Source: an uncultured Candidatus Saccharibacteria bacterium
GTDB lineage: Bacteria > Patescibacteriota > Saccharimonadia > Saccharimonadales > Saccharimonadaceae
Assembly: GCA_938036825.1 (NCBI GenBank)
Contig: CALHWD010000006.1
Location: forward strand, 96,016 to 160,015
Length of the DNA: 64,000 nt
Direction: 5' to 3'
Made by a program: the position numbers and the translations under genes. Positions 34,460 to 43,236 of this stretch are shown one piece after another; the stretch's first letter is position 1; every line of letters starts with the position of its first letter. The notes under the pieces are model-generated. The model saw only the letters and a program-made list of their open reading frames with translations, was not told where the DNA came from and ran no database searches.

Positions 34460-34723
34460 TGTTTTGTAAGTAATTTTGATCTGGCTTGTGTAGTCAGATT
34501 ATTTTTGATAGGGGCACGATGCCTAGTGTGTGTAAGCGGCGCGTGATGGGCTATCTTGAATAAACTAATAATAATTTATCCTCCCACACACGATAGAACG
34601 CGGCGTTTTGATACAGTTACGTCGACTGAGGTAGCGACAATAGACTCGCATAAATTCGCAGACTTCAGAGCGAAATAGAAGAAAGCAAAAAGCTAAATAA
34701 TAATAGCCCCAAATAAAATCCTG
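34460..34723. other. Intergenic stretch after the tRNA-Pro pair
   Basis: About 260 nt. Nothing supportable; composition shifts to AT-rich toward the SRPBCC-MarR pair. Confidence 0.35.
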
Positions 34724-34753
34724 TTGACGAATATTATAAGACTAACTTATAAT
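34724..34753 (+). promoter_or_regulatory. Promoter with a MarR-type operator
   Basis: TTGACG (34724-34729), 18-nt spacer, TATAAT (34748-34753). A perfect 8-bp inverted repeat, ATTATAAG-ACTAA-CTTATAAT (34733-34753), covers the spacer and the -10. The MarR gene in the same operon is the likely ligand, giving autorepression. Confidence 0.72.
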
Positions 34754-34784
34754 AAGTACACATATAATGAAAGGAGAAAATATA

Positions 34785-35192
34785 ATGGAATTTAGCTTTA
34801 GTTTAAAAATCAAAGCAGAAAAAGAAGATGTGTGGGAATACTATGCAAATATCGAAAAATGGTATGATTGGGAAGAGGACCTCAAAAACATTACGCTAAA
34901 AGATGGATTTAAGACTGGCTCATATGGAACGATGGAACTTGAGGGAATGCCTCCTATGGAATATCAGCTTACTCGCGTGAAACCTATTGAAGAATTTTGG
35001 GATAAAACAGAAACTCCGTTTGGTGATATTCTTTTTGGCCATCAGATAATTGATAACAATGACGGAAGCGTTAATATAAAACATACGGTAGCTCTAGATA
35101 GTGAGGATAAGCAACATTTGGAGTTTTTGAGCCAAGTTTTTTCAGATGTTCCTCAGTCTATGTTTATTCTAAAAAGTTGTTTAGAACGATAA
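34785..35192 (+). CDS. SRPBCC-fold (polyketide cyclase/START-like) protein
   Basis: 135 aa. MEFSFSLKIKAEKEDVWEYY and WYDWEEDLKNITL are typical of SRPBCC small-molecule-binding proteins; the middle has PPMEYQLTRVKPIEEFWD. No catalytic residues are obvious. AAGGAGAAAA precedes ATG 34785. The gene and its MarR partner are AT-rich compared with the flanks, suggesting recent acquisition. The pair may sense and bind a hydrophobic ligand. Confidence 0.82.
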   Translation: MEFSFSLKIKAEKEDVWEYYANIEKWYDWEEDLKNITLKDGFKTGSYGTMELEGMPPMEYQLTRVKPIEEFWDKTETPFGDILFGHQIIDNNDGSVNIKHTVALDSEDKQHLEFLSQVFSDVPQSMFILKSCLER

Positions 35193-35204
35193 GGTGGTTG
35201 CTGT

Positions 35205-35648
35205 TTGTTTACGTCAAAGTATAAAGATAACTCAGAAAAATCAACAGGACTGCTGTTCATGAGGGCGTACAACGAATGGCACTTTATGATAAAGAAGGAA
35301 TTAAAGAAAATAAAACTGACACACCCTCAATTTGTTGTTTTAGCGTCTCTTGCGTATCTATCGCAAAATGGTGACGAAGTTACGCAAGTTATGATCTCAA
35401 AACTCTCAGGGATAGACGTAATGACGGTATCTCAAATATTAATTTTATTGGAAAAGCATGATTTTGTAAAAAGAAAAGAGCATTCAAGAGACACAAGAGC
35501 AAAGGCCGTTGCTTTGAACAAAAAAGGAGAAGAAGTATTGCAAAAAGCTGTTCCATTAATTGAGCAGATTGATGAATTATTCTTTGGAAAGTTGGATGAC
35601 GACGAAGAACGATTTAAGCATTTTCTTGTTAGATTAAATGAAAAATAA
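35205..35648 (+). CDS. MarR-family transcriptional regulator
   Basis: 147 aa. Winged helix with LTHPQFVVLASLAYLSQ, VTQVMISKLSGIDVMTVSQILILLEKH split over recognition helices, the wing VKRKEHSRDTRAKAVALN and C-terminal dimer helices. It starts 12 nt after the SRPBCC stop; the start (TTG 35205) is weak and an internal ATG (MRAYNEWHF) is possible. It probably binds the inverted repeat at 34733-34753. Confidence 0.9.
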   Translation: MFTSKYKDNSEKSTGLLFMRAYNEWHFMIKKELKKIKLTHPQFVVLASLAYLSQNGDEVTQVMISKLSGIDVMTVSQILILLEKHDFVKRKEHSRDTRAKAVALNKKGEEVLQKAVPLIEQIDELFFGKLDDDEERFKHFLVRLNEK

Positions 35649-35694
35649 AAATGTGGTAAAATTGCACACCATAGCATCAGTTTGTGCTGTCGTG

Positions 35695-35700
35695 TATAAT
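35695..35700 (+). promoter_or_regulatory. -10 box of membrane-protein gene
   Basis: TATAAT at 35695-35700, 11 nt before ATG 35712. Confidence 0.5.
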
Positions 35701-35711
35701 GACCAGTAGTT

Positions 35712-36365
35712 ATGGTAGTGCAGTCTTCTCAGCCAGCAAAGTCGAAGGAGCAGCCCAAGCAGCCACAGCCGCGGCGGTTTGCGCTTTTGGTGACGCATTT
35801 CTGTGCGTCGGTGGGGTATCTCTTTTGCTTACTGCTGTGGGTGTGGTGTGCAATGCAGCTACTCTACCCATACATCACGCGAGATAAGGCGCTTTGGGTT
35901 ATACCGGAGCCGCACGACCAGCCGGAGATCACACTTCCGCAGGGTATGCCTTCAGGGGCGGACTTGCCGCAGCCAGTAGCGATTGCACTCGTAGCAATCA
36001 TCACTATCGGTATGATTGGGTGCGGTCTCTATATGCTAGTCATGTTACCGCGCAATATAGCTAAAACAGGCGAGCGCGTAGTAAAAAAGACAACGAAAGC
36101 AGTTGCACCCTTAGCGACGAAAACCCACCAGCCAGTGAGCAAGAAGCAGCGCACCATCCTCAACGCGCGTATTGCGGCAGGCATTAAGGCGCTGGCTTGT
36201 GTCGTGCCAGTGATTATCCTGATGATCTGGCCCGGTGCGGCACCACTGTCGCAGCATGTGGTGCGGATCGTTGCAGTGCTCTGCGCTGGCATGGCATCCT
36301 TGAGCTTTTTGCTCCAGTATGCGCTAGCACGGATACTTGGTGTGCCTGATACGTCCCTCAAGTAG
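35712..36365 (+). CDS. Membrane protein, unknown function
   Basis: 217 aa. Proline/lysine-rich cytoplasmic N-terminus, then four hydrophobic helices (about 28-52, 83-105, 146-166 and 173-196). A basic region (KTGERVVKKTTKAV) lies between helices 2 and 3. No family recognised. Composition matches the core rather than the preceding AT-rich pair. Confidence 0.68.
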   Translation: MVVQSSQPAKSKEQPKQPQPRRFALLVTHFCASVGYLFCLLLWVWCAMQLLYPYITRDKALWVIPEPHDQPEITLPQGMPSGADLPQPVAIALVAIITIGMIGCGLYMLVMLPRNIAKTGERVVKKTTKAVAPLATKTHQPVSKKQRTILNARIAAGIKALACVVPVIILMIWPGAAPLSQHVVRIVAVLCAGMASLSFLLQYALARILGVPDTSLK

Positions 36366-36390
36366 TTATTGTCTTCTTCTGATATAAAAA

Positions 36391-36415
36391 ATACCTCTGC
36401 CAAAAGCAGAGGTAT
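36391..36415 (-). terminator. Terminator of the DUF2188 gene
   Basis: ATACCTCTGC, 5-nt loop, GCAGAGGTAT; followed on the minus strand by TTTTTTAT. Confidence 0.85.
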
Positions 36416-36429
36416 TGTGCGCATGAGTC

Positions 36430-36669
36430 TTATCCTCGCGGCGGGAAAGGATCCTTCTTGGGCGGGACCGTATCGGCGTCGCGATACTGGGCGGTACCGT
36501 CGGCGCGCTGGATCCTGAGCTCGCCACCACCGTGCTGACGCATATAGCGCCTGGTTTGATCGATGACTTCCTTCTGTGTGGTACCCACAAAATGGACGCG
36601 GCCAGTGCTATCGTCGACTGCTTGGTAGCCTTTGAGTTTGTTACCGCTAATCGTAAAATTTTGTGCCAT
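36430..36669 (-). CDS. DUF2188 family protein
   Basis: 79 aa. The pattern HFVGTTQKEVIDQTRRYMRQ, GGGELRIQRADGTAQYRDADT and a proline-rich end (PPKKDPFPPRG) is the DUF2188 family, small proteins of unknown function common near defence genes. GAGGAG precedes ATG 36669. It stands alone here, while the second DUF2188 gene (45962) pairs with a Cas2/SinR-like gene. Confidence 0.85.
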   Translation of the reverse strand: MAQNFTISGNKLKGYQAVDDSTGRVHFVGTTQKEVIDQTRRYMRQHGGGELRIQRADGTAQYRDADTVPPKKDPFPPRG

Positions 36670-36988
36670 GGAGTACTCCTCGTGCGGCTTTAACGATATT
36701 GGTATGCAAGGTGCCAACCCTGCCTCCTTCTAGCCTAATACAAGATTGCTGATGAGGCAAATTGATACTGTAGGGAGTAATGAGTTGAAGTAAGCTTCAA
36801 GCGGAGAAATAATGATTTGATATATCACAGATGAGGTTGATGGTGATACACGAGTACTCTTGAGCTGGCCAAAGTATAGTATACAACATTAGTGACTCAT
36901 AATTATGGATAAAATTGCTATGACATATATGCGATATAGCTAAAGTGTGCTATAAATATAAGCATAAGAGTATTTCGGAGGGGAAATA
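36670..36988. other. Intergenic region upstream of the surface protein
   Basis: About 320 nt, AT-rich. It contains a likely -10 (TATAAA near 36950) for the surface-protein gene and CGGAGGGG before its ATG. No other feature seen. Confidence 0.4.
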
Positions 36989-38974
36989 ATGAAACGATGG
37001 GGATTAAGCGTCGTGCTGCTATGCGGTGCACTCTATGGGCTCGCGATAGCTCCGCCAGTGCGGGCGAATACGTCGCTGTGTGGTACAAATGATCAACTGT
37101 TCAGAGCGGTGCGTCGGCCACTAGCGACTGACGCAGCACCAGCAGCGCGTGCGATGGCATGGCTCAAACAGATGATGGAGCCAAAGCATAACCCAGGTGA
37201 TGGTAGTACCATCACGCCAGCACAAGCCTATGGCTTTGACTACCAAGCAAAGGTGAGCGGGCGCTTTACGCTTGCGCACCCACGACAAACCGAAAGTGCG
37301 ACACCGCTCACGGTCTCTAATACTGCGCATGCTGCCGAAGGTTACCGCGGCACAGTGAAAGGAACAGCACCAACTGGGGCTAATCCACGTGAAGTGCGGG
37401 CGTATCTCTATAGTGATACTGAGTATGAGCAGGCAGCTGTTGTACCAGCAGTAGTGCAGCCAGATGGCACATGGACGCTTGATCTCTCACCTGTCAACCC
37501 GGCATTTGCGGGGTCGTGGCACTTCCGGTTATACGACAAAGTGACGGGGCAGCAGATTGGTGAGAGCTGGCCGCGACCTGCGACGTATAAGAATCTTGAG
37601 GTGCAGCTCTACGCGGTATCTGATAAAGAATACCTCCAAGCTACGCAACCAGCTCAGGCAGATAATACCTTTAGTTTCGATGCAGTAGGTAAGGGGCATA
37701 AATTAATTCGCCTCTATGATACAGCAACTAAAACCATCATTGCCGAGTATTTCAAGCCAGAGCTGGTGGGGCTCATTCGCTCGTATGAGTATGCACCAGG
37801 TCAAGATGGCTATGGTACACCGCGTGAGTCGTATAGCTATGTGTATGATCAGTCGCTGGCGCTACTCGTGGCGATTGGTGCGGATGATCGAGCAATGGCG
37901 GATAAGCTCGTGCATGGCCTAAGCGCAATCCAAGTCAAGACGGGTGAGCAGAAGGGGGCGTTTCCGGCGAGTGTGCACCAGCTCGACTATACAGGAATCC
38001 AGCAGCCGATTTATTATACTGGCGGTATCGCCTTTGTGCAGTATGCGCTTATTCGCTATATGGAAAAGTATGGTGACCAACAAGGGGTGCGCCAGATGAT
38101 TCTCGATACCTTCCGCTGGCTTGAGACGATGAAGACGACGACTGGCGATGCTGCCGGGTTATTCCGTGGCGGGGTGAAGATTGATAATGGCGTCAAGAAG
38201 GATATTGCGTGGCATGCCACCGAGCACAACACTGATATGTGGCATGTGTACGAGCGAGCAGCTCGCGTGCTGGGCGATAATCAGTATGCCCAGAAGGCAG
38301 ACGAACTTGCTAAAGTAACGGTGGCAAAGCTATGGAATACCTCTGAAGGGCGCTTTAACCAAGGATATAACGACAGCAGCAAGGCGCTTGATACAACAAG
38401 CTGGGGCTCGATCTTTCTCAATGCGATTGGCGAATACGACAGAGCTAAGCATGCACTCGCTCATACTGCTAGCTACAAAACAACCGATGGTGCGGCAAAA
38501 GGCTACACGCCGTATTTGACAGGTAATTACGTGCCAACCGTATGGTTTGAAGGGACGTATGGTGTAGCACAGGCGCATACTATCGCTGGGGACACGGCCA
38601 CAGCACGAGCAATCTTGACAGATACTTACCCGGCACAGCGGCCCAATGGTGCATGGCAGTACGCATCTAAGGCCGATCTGCCAAATGAACTAACTAATGC
38701 AAACTCAGTGGCATCGACGGCGTGGTATGTGTTGGCGGCCAGCTACCCAGAAGCAATTTGGTCGGAGTGCCGCGCGGCACTGGCCACAAACCCGTTCGAT
38801 CCAAATAAACCCAACCAGCCCACTCAGCCAGCCGAACCAAGCCAATTCCACGGCCTCTTGGCTGACACTGGTATATCGCTCTGGCAATTTGTCCTTGCGA
38901 CAGCGGCGTTGCTCGCCAGCGGGATGCTACTGGCGCGCTATGTACGACGACGTGAAGCAAAGCAGGAGAGATGA
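36989..38974 (+). CDS. Sortase-anchored surface protein with an alpha/alpha-toroid-like domain
   Basis: 661 aa. Signal peptide (residues 1-26, ending VRAN). Beta-rich region (about 60-265) with repeated VRAYLYSDTEYEQA / VQLYAVSDKEYLQA units. Helical region (about 275-590) with SYSYVYDQSLALLVAIG, YTGGIAFVQYALIRYM, HNTDMWHVYERAARVLGD and WFEGTYGVAQAHTIAG, resembling (alpha/alpha)6 glycoside-hydrolase-type toroids; no catalytic acids can be assigned. Proline-rich linker, then the sorting signal LADTG, a hydrophobic helix and RRREAKQER. It is a probable substrate of the sortase at 30488. CGGAGGGG precedes the ATG. Confidence 0.85.
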   Translation: MKRWGLSVVLLCGALYGLAIAPPVRANTSLCGTNDQLFRAVRRPLATDAAPAARAMAWLKQMMEPKHNPGDGSTITPAQAYGFDYQAKVSGRFTLAHPRQTESATPLTVSNTAHAAEGYRGTVKGTAPTGANPREVRAYLYSDTEYEQAAVVPAVVQPDGTWTLDLSPVNPAFAGSWHFRLYDKVTGQQIGESWPRPATYKNLEVQLYAVSDKEYLQATQPAQADNTFSFDAVGKGHKLIRLYDTATKTIIAEYFKPELVGLIRSYEYAPGQDGYGTPRESYSYVYDQSLALLVAIGADDRAMADKLVHGLSAIQVKTGEQKGAFPASVHQLDYTGIQQPIYYTGGIAFVQYALIRYMEKYGDQQGVRQMILDTFRWLETMKTTTGDAAGLFRGGVKIDNGVKKDIAWHATEHNTDMWHVYERAARVLGDNQYAQKADELAKVTVAKLWNTSEGRFNQGYNDSSKALDTTSWGSIFLNAIGEYDRAKHALAHTASYKTTDGAAKGYTPYLTGNYVPTVWFEGTYGVAQAHTIAGDTATARAILTDTYPAQRPNGAWQYASKADLPNELTNANSVASTAWYVLAASYPEAIWSECRAALATNPFDPNKPNQPTQPAEPSQFHGLLADTGISLWQFVLATAALLASGMLLARYVRRREAKQER

Positions 38975-38981
38975 TTGGTTT

Positions 38982-39014
38982 AAAAGGCGAGCTGCTGCGG
39001 GGTGGCTCGCTTTT
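38982..39014 (+). terminator. Terminator of the surface-protein gene
   Basis: AAAAGGCGAGC ... GCTCGCTTTT hairpin with a 12-nt loop. Confidence 0.8.
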
Positions 39015-39126
39015 GCATAACAACTATGAATTATGGTTATTATTTATAATAAATAGTGTTTGAATGTCGCGCAGATAACAGCATGGTGTATTGTAGACGA
39101 GAAGGCGCGATGGCAACTTCCTTAAT

Positions 39127-39205
39127 ATGTAAAAATAACAGCATAATACGATAAAAATGCGAACATAACGAAGGGTGTGAATGGTATAATACCACCATAA
39201 TATGA
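39127..39205 (+). repeat. 79-bp direct repeat, copy A (promoter-proximal)
   Basis: About 90% identical (8 mismatches by eye, no gaps) to 49679-49757. It contains TGGTATAAT (hexamer 39185-39190) and ends at an ATG (39202) that opens only a 10-codon frame here. It marks the left edge of the AT-rich island. Confidence 0.85.
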
Positions 39206-39220
39206 CAATAATAGACAACT

Positions 39221-40167
39221 ATGAACGGCTATAATAACGATATACAACAAGAACAGATTAATAAACTCAAACAACTCTTTCCCAAGGCAGTTACCGAGGG
39301 CAAGATTGACTGGCAGAAACTCCAGGCGACGTTAGGCGAGGCGGTTGATTTGGGTGAGCGCTACGGCCTTGGCTGGAAGGGGAAGAGCGACGTCTTCGCT
39401 ACCATCCAAGAGAAGACTATCCAGACATCCATCCCGACCGGACGAGTTATGTTGATTGGGATGTGAAGGGTAATTGTAATATGTTTATCAAGAGTGATAA
39501 TCTAACAACACTGAAAGTCTTGCGTGAGGCGTATTATGGCAAGGTCAAGATGATTTATATCGACCCGCCCTATAACACTGGTAATGATTTCATTTACAAC
39601 GATGACTTCAAGCAGGCACGCCATAGTTATGAAGCAGAGGCGGGCATCACCGATGATGAGGGCAGCGTCGTGCGGGATGACGGCCTACGCACCAATACTG
39701 GCGGACACAAGCACAGTAATTGGCTGAATATGATGTATCCACGTCTCTTCTTGGCGCGTAATCTGCTCCACCAAAACGACTGTAACCGTCGCTGGATTTG
39801 TGTACAGCTGCCTGAGCTGACCGACGGAAAGTCGGAGGCTTATAAAGCTGACTACCACACTATCGCCGACATCGCTCGTGAACGTGTCCGTTGGGCTGGT
39901 GCCAAAATCTGTACTGACCAGGCGGATAAGCTGATTTCTCGTAATATCCCACTTGACCTTGGCTTTCGGGCGTATTGGGTGGATGATAGTAATTTAAAGC
40001 AGTGGAATGAGCTGGTTTCTGACCCAGAGGAGCTTTTTGCGACTATTCTCGCTACTAAACCATCATTCATCATCCTCTTTGATCGAGCCTTCGGTAATGA
40101 CATAAATCTAAAAGCGAACTTACTCCTGCAAGCCGAATGGCAGGGTGTTGAGGTGGAGGTGGTGTGA
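39221..40167 (+). pseudogene. Degraded DNA methyltransferase (type III Mod-like)
   Basis: The first part (39221-39430) matches the N-terminus of Mod-type adenine methyltransferases (KLKQLFPKAVTEGKIDW, GERYGLGWKGKSDVFATIQ). A frameshift near 39430 moves into the frame that carries MFIKSDNLTTLKVLREAYY and the catalytic DPPYNTGNDFIYNDDF (motif IV). After HSNWLNMMYPRLFLARNLL the sequence jumps to a C-terminal Mod segment (RRWICVQLPELTDGKSEAYK), so the central methyltransferase and target-recognition parts are deleted. It cannot be active. The 3' end overlaps the ATPase gene, which may still use this promoter. Confidence 0.88.
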
Positions 40168-41606
40168 TGTTTATTCGTGAACTAGAAATAAAGAATTATC
40201 GAGGTTTTGATGACTTTAGTCTTAAAAATATCGCTGTACCAGATAATACTAATTTGGGCAGTGGGCTGAACGTTATTCTAGGAGAAAATGGATGTGGTAA
40301 GACATCAATTCTTGATGCTATAGCGCTTGCCCTAGGAAGCTATAAAGTTGATAGTTTTTCATTTCATGATTTACACAAAGCAGATTCAAGAGCCACTATT
40401 ACCGCTAAAGCCGATGCTGACTTTACAGCTAAAAGGTTATATAGTGGCAATTTTCAAGCAAATGGCTTGTGCTTCAAAGGGTATTTACGAGAAAGATCGG
40501 GTGGTTCACTTGATAGAATGGTTGTTACACAGAGTTTATTGTTATCTGATGAAATTGAAGAAGGCAAACTTGACTTGCGTGCCGATCTAAAAGGTACTTT
40601 TGGAGAAGCACGATACAATCAAGAATACCAGATAATAGATGTGGACTTTCGGGTTGGCTCTATAGTTTCGGGGATATCTAATAAAACTGAGTTTGACCGC
40701 ACTCTGGAACACTTGAATTATCATTATGTCAGAGATATAGATAATAAACTGGACGTTAATGGCATAATAAAAGGCGAGTTAGCCAAAGTTAATAAGGGTA
40801 CAGTATTAAGTAGTTCTGTAAAAAAATTTAATGAGTTGACGAATCTAAAAATAGAATTAAGACATGTTGACAATAGTGAGCTTTTTTCAAGGTCCTTTCT
40901 GGCGCAGAGAATTGATGAGAAGAGATATGTTTCTATAGATAGGATGGGGAAAGGGTATCAATTATTATTAGCGCTATTGGTTAAGAAAGAAGTAGCTAAA
41001 ACGAAGAAGCATGATTTAATTGTTACGATTGACGAAGCAGAGATGCACCTGCATCCTTCTTTGCAGCAAATACTTGTGCAGGAAATAATGGAGTTGTCGA
41101 AGTCTGTCCAAGTATTTATAACCTCTCATTCACCAATTTTCGTGCATGAACTTTTTCTTGCTGATACCAGTGACAACACTGAGAAACATCTGCTAAAGAA
41201 AGGTTCTGACGGTAGTGTCGTAAACGTAGATATCGAAGAAGCGCTTCTCCCTAGAGCCACTCCTGCCGAAATAAATTATCTCGCCTTCAACTATCCTACT
41301 CTTGAATATCATAACGAGTTATATGGTCAGCTTTCCTACCTTAGAGGTGGGTCTGGTCCAAGTGCGTTAGATAGAACGTTTGACGTTACTGATGCTGAGA
41401 GATACGACTGGAAGAAAGACAACGGTAAAGTAGATAGATTAAGTATACATTCTGTCTTGCGCAATGTATTCCACCATAAAGAAAATAAAGAAAATAAATA
41501 TTGCACAAACCAATTTATAATGGATAATTTACAGGAATCTATCAAGTTTTTAAGAGAATGTATAAGAGAAGAATATCAAAATGAATCGGGATCTAGCAAT
41601 GTCTAA
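40167..41606 (+). CDS. ABC/AAA-type ATPase with C-terminal HEPN-like RNxxxH motif (defence candidate)
   Basis: 479 aa. Walker A ILGENGCGKTSILDAIAL (residues 37-54) after a REL(E/K)IKNYRGF start typical of SMC/OLD-like ATPases. A signature-like MGKGYQLLLALL, Walker B LIVTIDEAEMHLHP, and the switch His in VFITSHSPIFVHE follow. The C-terminus has INYLAFNYPTLEYHNELYG, then LRNVFHH (R432, H437), which fits the HEPN ribonuclease motif Rx4H with Asn after Arg. PrrC and RloC are known ATPase-HEPN anticodon nucleases; this protein is shorter and not obviously either. It overlaps the mod relic upstream (TGATG) and the 60-aa gene downstream by 8 bp. Confidence 0.82.
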   Translation: MFIRELEIKNYRGFDDFSLKNIAVPDNTNLGSGLNVILGENGCGKTSILDAIALALGSYKVDSFSFHDLHKADSRATITAKADADFTAKRLYSGNFQANGLCFKGYLRERSGGSLDRMVVTQSLLLSDEIEEGKLDLRADLKGTFGEARYNQEYQIIDVDFRVGSIVSGISNKTEFDRTLEHLNYHYVRDIDNKLDVNGIIKGELAKVNKGTVLSSSVKKFNELTNLKIELRHVDNSELFSRSFLAQRIDEKRYVSIDRMGKGYQLLLALLVKKEVAKTKKHDLIVTIDEAEMHLHPSLQQILVQEIMELSKSVQVFITSHSPIFVHELFLADTSDNTEKHLLKKGSDGSVVNVDIEEALLPRATPAEINYLAFNYPTLEYHNELYGQLSYLRGGSGPSALDRTFDVTDAERYDWKKDNGKVDRLSIHSVLRNVFHHKENKENKYCTNQFIMDNLQESIKFLRECIREEYQNESGSSNV

Positions 41607-41781
41607 CTCTCTGTTATACAGAACTACCAACGATAGACAACTCTTGTTTAGCAGGAGTAAGCTTGGTATGACTCCAATTGTCCGAAAAAACCAGACGATT
41701 AAAGAAATAGTCACTTGTTCGGAAATTACGAATAGCTATGTAGATAATTCGAGATTTCCAAATTTTGTGGAGATGATGTGA
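41599..41781 (+). CDS. 60-aa protein of the ATPase-HEPN module, unknown
   Basis: 60 aa starting MSNSLLYRTTNDRQLLFSR. No domain recognised. Evidence that it is real: it overlaps the ATPase stop by 8 bp and the membrane-protein start by 1 bp (TGATG). A diverged, frameshifted homologue lies at 43237-43453, sharing M(S/T)N-LL-R-DR-FSR, VRKxQ and EI-N-V(D/E)NS-F-V positions. The intact copy may itself be shortened at the C-terminus, since the relic continues about 17 residues further. Could be an antitoxin or adaptor; inference only. Confidence 0.65.
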   Translation: MSNSLLYRTTNDRQLLFSRSKLGMTPIVRKNQTIKEIVTCSEITNSYVDNSRFPNFVEMM

Positions 41782-42494
41782 TGGATGCTATTTTTGAATA
41801 TGCTCGTAAACGTGCTGTATCGACAATTTTAGTATCTTACACTGTATTTTGGGCAATCTTTCACTGGCAAGGGATTTATGTGACTGTATTTATCGATCAA
41901 AACATTATTTATAAGCAGTATGGTTTGCTTAAAAATGAGTATGTAAATAAATATTTCTTTGGGTTTGATTGGTCAAATATCTTAACTATTCATAATCTCG
42001 AGATTTTATCAGGCTGGATAATTCCTGCTGGACTTGCTTATTTCTATGTATGGTGGCTTCCGAGGTTGGTTATTAACCCTGCGTATAAGAGGGAGATCGG
42101 CTACAAGGAGCAGAGAAGAATAGAAAAGACTAAGTCAGAGAAAAGAATTCAAGATGAAGAGAGGAAGCTGATAGAAAAACAAACTGCCACAGAGGAGGCT
42201 AAAATTGAGCTGGCAGATAAAAAAGCTGAAGTTTCGGAAAGAAACCCAATCATGGGTTGGCAAGAAGAATATCGTGAATTTATTTTAAATAAAGACGCCG
42301 TATCAAGCTTTGATGAATTGTTAGAAATTGTGTATAACCGTAGGAGTTTTAATATTAATGGAGATATAGATAAAATAAGGCCTGGAAGCTTGTTATTAGT
42401 GGATATTTGGGGTCTTATAGAGATTGTCAATAATAATCGTATAAATTTAACAGACAAGGGTAAATATTTTGCAAGACTATATAAAGCACCCTAA
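41781..42494 (+). CDS. Membrane coiled-coil protein of the ATPase-HEPN module
   Basis: 237 aa. Hydrophobic helices at about 14-32 and 72-92, then a highly charged coiled coil (about 105-155, EKTKSEKRIQDEERKLIEKQ) and a small C-terminal domain that ends in NRINLTDKGKYFARLY, reminiscent of a winged-helix or effector-associated end. No family recognised. Coupled to the 60-aa gene by TGATG. As a membrane protein behind a nucleotide-driven sensor it could be the membrane-acting arm of an abortive-infection system; unproven. Confidence 0.72.
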   Translation: MDAIFEYARKRAVSTILVSYTVFWAIFHWQGIYVTVFIDQNIIYKQYGLLKNEYVNKYFFGFDWSNILTIHNLEILSGWIIPAGLAYFYVWWLPRLVINPAYKREIGYKEQRRIEKTKSEKRIQDEERKLIEKQTATEEAKIELADKKAEVSERNPIMGWQEEYREFILNKDAVSSFDELLEIVYNRRSFNINGDIDKIRPGSLLLVDIWGLIEIVNNNRINLTDKGKYFARLYKAP

Positions 42495-42744
42495 TACAAG
42501 GAGTCTGGTTGATTGGTAGGCTACTTGATATATTTTTTATAGCATTAAATCAATTAATTTTATATAAAGATTTTATTTGACACGTATGCTAAAGTGCCAA
42601 AACAGCAAATGTTAATAAATAACTTAGCAGCTTTCAAGCGCTGCAAGAACACAGTTTAATAAAGACAAGACAGGATCTCTGACAAGCTACATACTCAAAA
42701 TTGCATACTTTTAACGGTTTTTTGAATGATGTTTTTGAAATTTT

Positions 42745-43082
42745 TTATCTATCCACAAGACAGATGGAATTAACTATAGTATTGTTGATTTGCAAAGAAT
42801 TTTAGAGCAGAACAAGGATAAAGAATTTGTTTCGTTAGAGTTGGTGAATCTAACGAAACAAATACATGATATAAAAAATAGAAAGTAAACTTTCAAAATG
42901 CTCAAACTACAGCAGATATACTCAAGAACTATTTTGACATTAAAATAGATACAGAGACCGAGTACACGAAAAGGATTCATAAATATTGGCAGATGCGACA
43001 TGCGATTGTACACACTAATGCTAGAGTTGATGAGCGATATATTGCTAACGTAGAAGCAGTAGGCTTGAAAAGTGAAAAATAA
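42745..43082 (+). pseudogene. Relic of a HEPN-domain protein (RiboL-PSP-HEPN type)
   Basis: One frame (about 42745-42888) encodes DGINYSIVDLQRILEQNKDK and VSLELVNLTKQIHDIK. A single-base shift near 42880-42888 leads into NAQTTADILKNYFDIK, then YWQMRHAIVHTNARVDERYI with a TAA at 43080-43082. MRHAIVHTNARVDERY closely fits the HEPN motif RxxxxH and the VHxNxxVDxxY block of RiboL-PSP-HEPN proteins. No intact start was found, so the N-terminus is lost. Confidence 0.65.
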
Positions 43083-43236
43083 GCTCAGTAGTTACTATCA
43101 CAAAAAACAATACATGATAAAGTGAAGGAAGGCTCTTCTTGACTATATTATATTGAAAATTAGTTAAATAAACTTAATTTGTCATTTGATGGAATTGACG
43201 TCATTGATCATGCAGATGATGATGGGGAGGGTGAAG

